From HK1 sp965202875 (GTDB lineage Bacteria > Pseudomonadota > Gammaproteobacteria > HK1): a stretch of 64,000 nt of DNA. Every line of letters starts with the position of its first letter. The stretch's first letter is position 1. Under the pieces are notes generated by a model. It did not search any database, had not been told where the DNA came from, and saw only the letters and a program-made list of their open reading frames with translations. The stretch lies in the NCBI GenBank assembly GCA_965202875.1, contig OZ241870.1, forward strand, positions 3,782,001 through 3,846,000, given 5' to 3'. Shown here piece after piece: positions 18,405 through 26,821 of the stretch. A program made the position numbers and the translations under genes.

Positions 18405-21074
18405 TCAGAAGCGCAGGTTCAGGCTCAGCCCGCCGCCGAGCTCGTGGCTGCCCCCGCTCGTCGCGTAGCTCATCCCGCCCTGTACCGTGTACCGCCCCTC
18501 CTCCCAGGCGTACACCCCGTTCAGACCCAGGCGCAGCCACGTCGCCTCCGCCTCCGACTTCAACTCCGTCTCCTCCGTCCCCGACACCCGGACCTTGCGG
18601 TCCGTCGAGAGCTCGTGCTCCATCTCCACCGAAGCGAACACCCGGCTTCCCGGCGCCCCGCCCGGCTTCGCCTCCACGTCCACCCCCGCACGACCCCGGA
18701 GGCTGCGCGCGTCGTCCACCTTCACGGGAAAGCCCATCGAGTCCGAGAAGGCGTCCATCGAGACCTGCGAATGCACCAGCCCCGCACGCGGGGTCAGCAC
18801 CACCCCCGCCGGCAGGTGCTCCAGCTCCATCCGCCGGCCCGCTTCCACCCCCAGCGCGTGGCCGTGGCCCGACAGGTCCTTCTTCAGCACCCCGCGCCGC
18901 GACGACCCGAGGTCGGCCTCGTACCACGTCACCGCGGCCTGCGCGTCCACGTAGAACTCATCCCGCATCCACGTGCCCGACACCCCCGCCCCCGTGCCGT
19001 ACAGCTCGACGTCGCCGCCCTCGGTCACCTCCGCGGTGCCGCGCCGGTGATGCAGCGAGGCGCCGAAGCGCGCCTCCTCGCCCAGCGCGCCGTCCAACCC
19101 CACCGCAACGCCGTGGCGGCGGTGGCGGTACTTCACCCCCGAGGTCGACGCATCCGCCTTCCACTTGCCCTGGAAGCGCTCCACCCGGGCCCAGCCCCCT
19201 TTCGTCGAACGCGGCGCGGCCATCCGCTCCCGGAACCCCCGCAGCCCGTTCAGCCCCAGCACCACCGAGGGCAGCGCCTCGTACACCCGCGAACGCGGCG
19301 CCAGCTCGCGCTCCACCCGAAACGCTCCGCTCTCCGTCCTCTTCATGCCCACGTCCCAGGCGCCGTCCACGAGCGCGTCCATCGTATCGAGCGCTCCCAC
19401 GCTACGGGCAGGCTCCCCCTCCTTCCGTATCTGGACGGTCGGCGTGCCGCCCTCTTCGAAAAGCTCGCCCGGGAACGCCCGCTCCAGGGCCTCGGCTTCC
19501 GTCTCCCCCGGCTTCACTTCGGCCACCGCCACGAGCTCGCCGCCCCGGTCGCTCGACACCCTCCCTTCGATCCTGCCGTCCGGGCCCACCGTCACCATCC
19601 CGCCCCGGCGGTAGCGCACCCGCCCCTCCACCGTGCCGTCGACCCGCAACTCACTGCCCGCACCGGCCATGTCGATGCTCCCCATGACCGTGCCGCCGTT
19701 GGAGACGGTGACCGTGTGCTCGCCCGCGCCCCGACCGAGAACGTCGCCGGTGACCGTCCCCGTCACCGTCGCGCTCAGGTCGCCGGCGCCCTCCTCGATG
19801 ACGTCGCCGGTGACCGTGCCGGCCACCATCGCCCTCAGGTCCCCGTCGCCCCGGGCGCGGACGTCGCCCTTCACTTCGCCACCCGCGGCCACGCTCACGT
19901 CCAGGTCCCCGGCCTCGCTACGGATGGCTTCGCTCCGGCCCTCGACCTCCACGCCCGTGAGCTTGCCGGTGCCGGCCACCGTGACCGTGCCGCCGTTGTC
20001 GAAGCGCACCCGCCCGGCCGTGCCGTCCATCCTCACCGTGCTCGCGGCCAGATGCACGGTGCCCGTCACCGTGCCGCCGTTGGAGACGGTGACCGTGTGC
20101 TCGCCCGCGCCCCGACCGAGAACGTCGCCGGTGACCGTCCCCGTCACCGTCGCACTCAGGTTGCCGGCGCCCTCCTCGATGACGTCGCCGGTGAGCGTGC
20201 CGGCCACCATCGCCCTCAGGTCCCCGTCGCCCCGGGCGCGGACGTCGCCCTTCACTTCGCCACCCGCGGCCACGCTCACGTCCAGGTCCCCGGCCTCGCT
20301 ACGGATGGCTTCGCTCCGGCCCTCGACCTCCACGCCCGTGAGCTTGCCGGTGCCGGCCACCGTGACCGTGCCGCCGTTGTCGAAGCGCACCCGCCCGGCC
20401 GTGCCGTCCATCCTCACCGTGCTCGCGGCCAGATGCACGGTGCCCGTCACCGTGCCGCCGTTGGAGACGGTGACCGTGTGCTCGCCCGCGCCCCGACCGA
20501 GAACGTCGCCGGTGACCGTCCCCGTCACCGTCGCGCTCAGGTCGCCGGCGCCCTCCTCGATGTCGCCGGTGACCGTGCCGGCCACCATCGCCCTCAGGTC
20601 CCCGTCGCCCCGGGCGCGGACGTCGCCCTTCACTTCGCCACCCGCGGCCACGCTCACGTCCAGGTCCCCGGCCTCGCTACGGATGGCTTCGCTCCGGCCC
20701 TCGACCTCCACGCCCGTGAGCTTGCCGGTGCCGGCCACCGTGACCGTGCCGCCGTTGTCGAAGCGCACCCGCCCGGCCGTGCCGTCCATCCTCACCGTGC
20801 TCGCGGCCAGATGCACGGTGCCCGTCACCGTGCCGCCCTTGGAGACGGTGACCGTGTGCTCGCCCGCGCCCCGACCGAGAACGTCGCCGGTGACCGTCCC
20901 CGTCACCGTCGCGCTCAGGTTGCCGTCGCCCTCCTCGATGAGGTCGCCGGTGAGCGTGCCGGCCACCGTCGTGCTCAGGTCGCCGGCGCCCTCCTCGATG
21001 ACGTCGCCGGTGAGCGTGCCGGCCACCATCGCCCTCAGGTCCCCGTCGCCCCGGGCGCGGACGTCGCCCTTCAC
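18405..21074 (-). CDS. Autotransporter D, 3' part after a frameshift (passenger repeats and barrel)
   Basis: This frame continues the passenger of D after a one-base loss at about 21079-21084, overlapping the 5' part by four bases. It contains tandem units of about 127 residues (KGDVRARGDGDL...GRGAGEHTVTVS), then a linker (VAEVKPGETEAEALERAFPG and a SVGALDTMDALVDGAWD block shared with G). The autotransporter barrel ends LSLNLRF. On its own it lacks a signal peptide and could not be exported, and the 'start' Met is internal. The barrel has a small deletion: the ASQKESGVG segment reads STSGVK. If the frameshift is a sequencing error, D is a single protein of about 2140 residues. Confidence 0.8.
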   Translation of the reverse strand: MKGDVRARGDGDLRAMVAGTLTGDVIEEGAGDLSTTVAGTLTGDLIEEGDGNLSATVTGTVTGDVLGRGAGEHTVTVSKGGTVTGTVHLAASTVRMDGTAGRVRFDNGGTVTVAGTGKLTGVEVEGRSEAIRSEAGDLDVSVAAGGEVKGDVRARGDGDLRAMVAGTVTGDIEEGAGDLSATVTGTVTGDVLGRGAGEHTVTVSNGGTVTGTVHLAASTVRMDGTAGRVRFDNGGTVTVAGTGKLTGVEVEGRSEAIRSEAGDLDVSVAAGGEVKGDVRARGDGDLRAMVAGTLTGDVIEEGAGNLSATVTGTVTGDVLGRGAGEHTVTVSNGGTVTGTVHLAASTVRMDGTAGRVRFDNGGTVTVAGTGKLTGVEVEGRSEAIRSEAGDLDVSVAAGGEVKGDVRARGDGDLRAMVAGTVTGDVIEEGAGDLSATVTGTVTGDVLGRGAGEHTVTVSNGGTVMGSIDMAGAGSELRVDGTVEGRVRYRRGGMVTVGPDGRIEGRVSSDRGGELVAVAEVKPGETEAEALERAFPGELFEEGGTPTVQIRKEGEPARSVGALDTMDALVDGAWDVGMKRTESGAFRVERELAPRSRVYEALPSVVLGLNGLRGFRERMAAPRSTKGGWARVERFQGKWKADASTSGVKYRHRRHGVAVGLDGALGEEARFGASLHHRRGTAEVTEGGDVELYGTGAGVSGTWMRDEFYVDAQAAVTWYEADLGSSRRGVLKKDLSGHGHALGVEAGRRMELEHLPAGVVLTPRAGLVHSQVSMDAFSDSMGFPVKVDDARSLRGRAGVDVEAKPGGAPGSRVFASVEMEHELSTDRKVRVSGTEETELKSEAEATWLRLGLNGVYAWEEGRYTVQGGMSYATSGGSHELGGGLSLNLRF

Positions 21075-21560
21075 TTCGCCCCCGCGGCCACGCTCACGTC
21101 CAGGTCCCCGGCCTCGCTACGGATGGCTTCGCTCCGGCCCTCGACCTCCACGCCCGTGAGCTTGCCGGTGCCGGCCACCGTGACCGTGCCGCCGTTGTCG
21201 AAGCGCACCCGCCCGGCCGTGCCGTCCATCCTCACCGTGCTCGCGGCCAGATGCACGGTGCCCGTCACCGTGCCGCCCTTGGAGACGGTGACCGTGTGCT
21301 CGCCCGCGCCCCGACCGAGAACGTCGCCGGTGACCGTCCCCGTCACCGTCGCACTCAGGTTGCCGGCGCCCTCCTCGATGACGTCGCCGGTGACCGTGCC
21401 GGCCACCGTCGCCCTCAGGTCCCCGTCGCCCCGGGCGCGGACGTCGCCCTTCACTTCGCCACCCGCGGCCACGCTCACGTCCAGGTCCCCGGCCTCGCTA
21501 CGGATGGCTTCGCTCCGGCCCTCGACCTCCACGCCCGTGAGCTTGCCGGTGCCGGCCACC
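19685..21560 (-). repeat. About 380-bp tandem array in the passenger of D
   Basis: The anchor GGAGACGGTGACCGTGTGCT occurs at 19701, 20082, 20463, 20841 and 21281, giving periods of 381, 381, 378 and 440 bp. The units are almost identical. The frameshift of D lies in the last-but-one unit when read in the coding direction from 21281. Confidence 0.9.
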
Positions 21561-24500
21561 GTGACCGTCCCGCCCGAGGCATAGAGGATGCGCCCGATGC
21601 TCACCCCGTTCCCGACCGTGAACGAGGCCTGCGGGTTGTGGATCGTCCCCGTCACCACGCCGCCGGACATGACGTTCGCCGTCAGCGTGCCGCCCGACTT
21701 GAGGTCGCCCTCGACGCGGCCCTCGTCGTTCACCGTCACGCTCAGCGCGCCCGCCGTGCTCTCCACCGCCACGTCCTCGACGCCGACGCCGGTCAGTGTC
21801 CCGCCCCCGGACACCGTCACCGTCCCGCCCGAGGCATAGAGAATGCGTCCGACGCTCGCCCGGTTCCCGACCGTGAACGACGCCTGCGGGTTGTGGATCG
21901 TCCCCGTCACCACGCCGCCGTACATGACGTTCGCCGTCAGCGTGCCGCCCGACTCGAGGTCGCCCTCGACGCGCCCTTCTTCGTTCACCGTCACGGACAG
22001 CGGGCCCGCGGTGCTCTTGACGGCCGTGCCCTCCACGCCCGTCAGCTTCCCGTCCCCGGACACCGTCACCGTTCCGCCCGAGGCATAGAGGATGCGCCCG
22101 ATGCTCACCCGGTTCCCGACCGTGAACGAGGCCTGCGGGTTGTGGATCGTCCCCGTCACCACGCCGCCGGACATGACGTTCGCCGTCAGCGTGCCGCCCG
22201 ACTCGAGGTCGCCCTCGACGTGCCCCTCGTCGTTCACCGTGACGCTCAGCGGGCCCGCCGTGCCCGTGCTCTCGACGGCCACGCCCTCGACGCCGGTCAG
22301 CTTCCCGCCCCCGGACACCGTCACCGTCCCGCCCGAGGCATAGAGGATGCGCCCGATGCTCACCCGGTTCCCGACCGTGAACGAGGCCTGCGGGTTGTGG
22401 ATCGTCCCCGTCACCACGCCGCCGGACATGACGTTCGCCGTCAGCGTCCCGCCCGACTTGAGGTCGCCCTCGACGCGGCCCTCGTCGTTCACCGTCACGC
22501 TCAGCGGGTCCGCCGTGCCCGTGCTCTCGACGGCCACGCCCTCGACGCCGGTCAGCTTCCCGCCCCCGGACACCGTCACCGTCCCGCCCGAGGCATAGAG
22601 GATGCGCCCGATGCTCGCCCGGTGCCCGACCGTGTACGGCGTCTGCGGGTCGTGCAGCGTGCCCGTCACCACGCCGCCGGCGTGGACGGTCGCCGTCAGG
22701 TCCCCGCCGCCATCGACGCGGACGTCGCCCGTGACCGTCCCCGAAACGGTGGCCGTCAGGTCGCCGCCGTCGGCGAGGATGCCGATGCCCGACGTCGCGC
22801 CCACCTCGCCGCTCGCGCCCACCGACACCGTTCCGCCGCCGCCCAAGTACACGCCCGCGCCGGTCCCGCCCCTCACCCGTCCGTTCACGGTCACCCTCTG
22901 GTTGCGGACGCCCCCCGTGGCCCCGCCGCCGCGGACGTGGACCCCCTTCGCGCCGCCCACGATGCGCGCGCCCTCGGCAACCGTCACCGTGATGGCGCCG
23001 TTGCGCTCATGCAGGACCGCGTAGAGCGCCTCCACGCCGTTGCCCTCGGCGTCGATGGTGCCTCCGGTCACGTCCACCTGGATGTCGCCGGCGTTGTAGG
23101 TCGCCGCGAGCTGCCGGACCGTGTTCTTCCACGAGGTCGTGTAGGTCGCGCCGGTCAGGGCGGTCAGCGCGGCTTCCAGCTCGCTGCCGACGCCCTTCGT
23201 CAGGACGGCGTCCAGCACCGCGCGCTCCGCGTCCGAAAGCGCGTTGCCGGCGCGGACGTGATCGACGATCGCGGTGTGGGAGAGCGCGTAGGCGCGGACG
23301 CCCGCGCGCGAAAGACCCAGGATCTCCTCGGCCGCCCGGTGCGCCAGCGGGCCGTCGCCGGTCGACGCCGCGCGCTTCCTCAGAAGGTCCTGCGCCTCCT
23401 CCTTCCAGTCGGCGTCGTAGTCGGCGTCGGGGAGCGCCTCGAGCGCCATCGTCAGCGCGTCCGAATCCCCCGAATCCCCCGCCGTGATCGCCGAGAGGAC
23501 GGCCTGCTCCCCGGTCGACAGCGTCTCGTCGGCGCCCGCGATCCGGTTCCGGATGAAGGCGTCGCTCACCGACGCGCCGACCGTGACGTCTCCGCTCGAG
23601 GTGACGTGGATCATCGGCATGGTGCGGGCCGTGTCGTCCGCCCATTGCGCGCCGGCGCCCCTCGTGTGGCCGCTGGCCCGGGCGGCCCGGGCGAGAACGC
23701 CGACGTCCCGCGCCTCCACCGCGCCCCCATGCTCGAAGACGAGGCGCCCCGTCGCGCTCGCGTTCACCTCCAGGAGCCCCTCCATGCCGACGGCGAACGG
23801 CGCCGCGATCGTGGCCCCCGCGCCCGTCATCACGTCGAGGGAGCCGTAGTACAGTTCGAGCGAGGCAAGGCCGCGCCCGCCCAGCCCCTCCGCCACGATG
23901 CTGCCGCCCGTCATGCGGGCGGAAGCCGTCTGCCCGGTTGCGAATCTGCGCAACCAGAAGTCGACGCTGTGGACATTGTCGGCCTCCGTCACGATGGAGC
24001 CGCCCGTCATGCGGAAGGAGGCGTCGCGGCTGCCGCGATAGCTCGCGAAAAAAACCCCGTACGCGTTGCCCCGCGTGCGGACCGATCCGCCTTCGAGGTC
24101 GACGCTCATGGCCGGCCCCTCCGTCGCCCCGTTGTCGTTGGAGGCATTGACGAAGATGCCGTGGCTGCCCGAGCCCGTCGTCTCGACCGAGCCGCCCGTC
24201 ATGCGGACGGAGAGTTCGTCGCCCAGCCCGTTGTTGGTGGCGAAGACGCCGTAAGCGTTAGTCGCCGTCGACCTGATCGTGGCGTCGCCGGAGACGGTGA
24301 CGTAGGCGTTGCCCGTCCCGCCGTTTCTGGCGGCGCCGAGACGGCCGGAGAGGGTGCCTCCGCTCATGCTGACGGAGACGGTACCCGGCGCCCCGTAGGA
24401 GGTGCTGCTGGCGATACCGGTGAGGGTGCCGCCCGTGATGACGATGGAGACGTCGCCCGTCCCGCGCCGCGAGGCTAAAACGCTGTTGCCGCCCGACCCG

Positions 24501-24823
24501 GTGATTGTGACGCCGGGCTTGATGCGGATGATGATGTCGCCGGCGCCGCGATGATCGCCATGGATGCGCGCGACGTTGACGCTTCCCGGGTCGATGACGA
24601 TGTCGGTCGAGCCGCTTGTGTCCACGCACTCGATTTGCGCGCCGGTTGCGCCCGTGTACGGGCCGCCGCGGCACACGTCCTGCGCCGCCGCCTCCCCGGC
24701 GCAGAAGACGAGCGCGAGCAGCAACCCCGGCGCGAACGTGGCGGCCCGCGTCCGGGCGCTCATGACGCGCTCCTCGAGCCTGTGCGGGGGGAGGGATCGA
24801 GACGAATGGTTCGGACGTTCCAT
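21071..24823 (-). CDS. Autotransporter D, 5' part (signal peptide and passenger, ends at a frameshift)
   Basis: The upstream ATG at 24823 follows GGAGGAG and reads in frame (MERPNHSSRSLPPHRLEERV) into the second ATG at 24763. The second ATG has GAGGAG and opens the signal peptide MSARTRAATFAPG..., cut after EAAAQ. The passenger has 'MTGGSVETTG' beta-helix units and a helical insert near residues 420-580 (ADETLSTGEQAVLSAITAG and its repeat). About five 83-85-residue IGRILYASGGTVTV units follow (21590-22640). The frame ends at 21071 in the middle of a repeat (VSVAAGAK instead of VSVAAGGEVKGD). The tract between the starts is only C6 plus an interrupted run, so D looks locked in frame at its 5' end. 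Confidence 0.82.
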   Translation of the reverse strand: MERPNHSSRSLPPHRLEERVMSARTRAATFAPGLLLALVFCAGEAAAQDVCRGGPYTGATGAQIECVDTSGSTDIVIDPGSVNVARIHGDHRGAGDIIIRIKPGVTITGSGGNSVLASRRGTGDVSIVITGGTLTGIASSTSYGAPGTVSVSMSGGTLSGRLGAARNGGTGNAYVTVSGDATIRSTATNAYGVFATNNGLGDELSVRMTGGSVETTGSGSHGIFVNASNDNGATEGPAMSVDLEGGSVRTRGNAYGVFFASYRGSRDASFRMTGGSIVTEADNVHSVDFWLRRFATGQTASARMTGGSIVAEGLGGRGLASLELYYGSLDVMTGAGATIAAPFAVGMEGLLEVNASATGRLVFEHGGAVEARDVGVLARAARASGHTRGAGAQWADDTARTMPMIHVTSSGDVTVGASVSDAFIRNRIAGADETLSTGEQAVLSAITAGDSGDSDALTMALEALPDADYDADWKEEAQDLLRKRAASTGDGPLAHRAAEEILGLSRAGVRAYALSHTAIVDHVRAGNALSDAERAVLDAVLTKGVGSELEAALTALTGATYTTSWKNTVRQLAATYNAGDIQVDVTGGTIDAEGNGVEALYAVLHERNGAITVTVAEGARIVGGAKGVHVRGGGATGGVRNQRVTVNGRVRGGTGAGVYLGGGGTVSVGASGEVGATSGIGILADGGDLTATVSGTVTGDVRVDGGGDLTATVHAGGVVTGTLHDPQTPYTVGHRASIGRILYASGGTVTVSGGGKLTGVEGVAVESTGTADPLSVTVNDEGRVEGDLKSGGTLTANVMSGGVVTGTIHNPQASFTVGNRVSIGRILYASGGTVTVSGGGKLTGVEGVAVESTGTAGPLSVTVNDEGHVEGDLESGGTLTANVMSGGVVTGTIHNPQASFTVGNRVSIGRILYASGGTVTVSGDGKLTGVEGTAVKSTAGPLSVTVNEEGRVEGDLESGGTLTANVMYGGVVTGTIHNPQASFTVGNRASVGRILYASGGTVTVSGGGTLTGVGVEDVAVESTAGALSVTVNDEGRVEGDLKSGGTLTANVMSGGVVTGTIHNPQASFTVGNGVSIGRILYASGGTVTVAGTGKLTGVEVEGRSEAIRSEAGDLDVSVAAGGEVKGDVRARGDGDLRATVAGTVTGDVIEEGAGNLSATVTGTVTGDVLGRGAGEHTVTVSKGGTVTGTVHLAASTVRMDGTAGRVRFDNGGTVTVAGTGKLTGVEVEGRSEAIRSEAGDLDVSVAAGAK
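24786..24791 (-). repeat. Short, interrupted tract of D (C6 on coding strand)
   Basis: Six G followed by A and GGG on the plus strand, at the position of the long tracts in B, C and E. It is too short and interrupted for frequent slippage. The upstream and signal-peptide starts are in frame, 20 codons apart. Confidence 0.85.
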
Positions 24824-25395
24824 GGGGTTCTCTCCTCCAACTGAAGGCGATTCGTCAGGGCGGCGGGGGTCCCGGCCCCGCTTCGCACGGCATGCCCGGT
24901 CCGGGCGTCGCGAGGCGGAAACCAGACGCGCGGGCCGCATTGCCGTGACGCTTCGATGGCGGGCGCTCCCGAACGGCGGCTTCGAGGCGGATTCCATCCG
25001 ATCTCCGCCTTCGCGTCCACCCGGCTTCCTTCCCCGTCAGGGGACTCGGACTCCTTCCCCCGCCGGTCGATGAACGATACCTTGCCATGACAATCAAGCA
25101 TAGGGCAAAACCCTGATTCGCATGTCCATCGAGGCTCGAACGCCCCGGCGGTCCGCTCTCGAAGCGCCGGAGCAACGCCTCCACATGGCGACCATGCCGC
25201 CCATCGGGGCGGCGGGCGCTGGAGGAGCAGTGCATCCCGCGCACACGCCGCCGAACGAGAGAGGTCGCGGACGCCCTCGCCGTGGCGGGACGCTCTCCGG
25301 GGCCGCGCCGGACGCAAGCCGCACAACTGGCGGGCTCCCGGCCTGCAAAGCGCGGGGCGCGCGCCGCTATCGGGGGGAACCCCGCTTCCCCCACC

Positions 25396-26517
25396 ATGCC
25401 CCGCATGGACCGCTCCGACCCTCCCTACAAGCTGATGTTCTCCCAACCCCGCATGGTCGAAGACACCATGCGCGGCTTCCTCGCACCCCAATGGTGCGAC
25501 GAGCTCGACTTCTCCACCCTGACCCGGATGAACGCGGAGTACATCGGCGCCGACCTCCACCGCCGTATCGGCGACATGGTCTGGCGCGTCGAGTTCCAGC
25601 CCCACAGCCCCCTGGGCGGCCCGCCGCCGGCCCACGGCAAGCGCCCCTGCCTGCTCGTCCTGTTCGAGTTCCAGTCCACCGTGGACCTCGACATGGCGTG
25701 GCGGATGCACGAGTACGTCTACCTGCTGCACCGTCATCTGCGCCACACCGGAACGGTCAAGGCGCAGGGGCGCGAGCCGCCGGTGATGCCGGTGGTGGTT
25801 TACAACGGCGACCGCCCGTGGACGGCGGCGCACACGAGGGCGGGGCCGGTGGTGGGGCCGCCGGGGGCGTCGGGCTGGACGGGGAACCGGGTGCAGGCCT
25901 ACGTGACGCTCGACGAGCGGGCGCGGGCGGACGATGGCGCCGGGATGCCGCCCGACAATCGGATGACGACGTTGATCGGCCTGGAGACGAGTCCGGTGGA
26001 GATGCGTCCGCGATTGCTGATGGAGGCGTTCGAGCGCTACCCGGGAGGGGAGGAGAAAGGGTTGCGGGAAGGCTATCATGCACGGGTGAAGTATTCGGAA
26101 ACGCTCGATGGCGGCGAGGAGTTGCCCCCGTTCGAGGAGCTCGAGCGGGCGTTGGAAGCGAAGCGGGGAGGGAGGGAGATGGCAGGATTGATGGAAGCGC
26201 GCACGAGGGAGTGGAAGGCGCAGGTGCTGGAACAGGGACGGGAACAGGGCATCGCGCAGGGGCGGGAACAGGGCATCGCGCAGGGCCGGGAACAGGGACG
26301 GGAACAGGGCATCGCGCAGGGCCGTGCCGAAGGGGAGCGCGCGCTGTTGCTCCGCCTGGCGGAGCGTCGTTTCGGGGCCGAGACCGCGGCCCGGTTTTCG
26401 GAGCTGCTGGCGGAGGTCGATGGCGCGGAGGACCTGATCGAAGTGGGGGACTGGATCGTGGAGTGCGGCACCGGCGCCGAACTTCTCGAGCGGCTCCGTC
26501 GCGCCCGCGGGACGTGA
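25396..26517 (+). CDS. Rpn-family PD-(D/E)XK nuclease / putative transposase (373 aa)
   Basis: Rpn (YhgA-like, PDDEXK_2) proteins are DNA endonucleases that promote RecA-independent recombination. The start MPRMDRSDPPYKLMFSQPRM is typical. The nuclease core shows RIGDMVWRVEFQ (Asp) and LLVLFEFQSTVDLDMAWRM (the E-x-Q pair), at about residues 53-105. The C-terminal third has runs of EQGIAQGR and EQGR units (24- and 12-bp repeats, 26220-26330), then the LLLRLAERRFG DUF4351-like end. The ATG at 25396 has only a weak purine stretch upstream; Met4 is an alternative. It stands alone on the plus strand between autotransporters D and E and looks intact. A recombination-promoting nuclease inside a repeat-rich antigen array is suggestive but not proof of a link. 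Confidence 0.88.
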   Translation: MPRMDRSDPPYKLMFSQPRMVEDTMRGFLAPQWCDELDFSTLTRMNAEYIGADLHRRIGDMVWRVEFQPHSPLGGPPPAHGKRPCLLVLFEFQSTVDLDMAWRMHEYVYLLHRHLRHTGTVKAQGREPPVMPVVVYNGDRPWTAAHTRAGPVVGPPGASGWTGNRVQAYVTLDERARADDGAGMPPDNRMTTLIGLETSPVEMRPRLLMEAFERYPGGEEKGLREGYHARVKYSETLDGGEELPPFEELERALEAKRGGREMAGLMEARTREWKAQVLEQGREQGIAQGREQGIAQGREQGREQGIAQGRAEGERALLLRLAERRFGAETAARFSELLAEVDGAEDLIEVGDWIVECGTGAELLERLRRARGT

Positions 26518-26729
26518 CGCCCCGGCTCCGGCGGGCGACGTCTCGGCCGCCGGCCTCTTGCGGGGTTCAGCGCCCAAGCCTCCAATTCCGATCGTATTCC
26601 TGACAAACGAGCAGGGGAATCCAACCCCAACCCGGCGGAGCCGGAACCAGGCGCCGGTGCGAATCCGGGAGCGCGGGCGTCCCGCCCGCTTTGCCATCCG
26701 GCGGGCCTCCGGCGGCGGACCTTCGGCCT

Positions 26730-26810
26730 CCTGGGAGCGCGGGCGTCCCGCCCGCAGCGGGCCGCAGGCCCGCAAGAAGTCAATGCGGGTGGGACGCCCG
26801 CGCTCCCAGG
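26730..26810. terminator. Long inverted repeat downstream of E
   Basis: 26730-26755 pairs with 26785-26810 (26 bp, one mismatch), ending 12 bp after the E stop codon at 26822. It is the same element as after D and F. Confidence 0.6.
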
Positions 26811-26821
26811 CTCGCGCCCGA

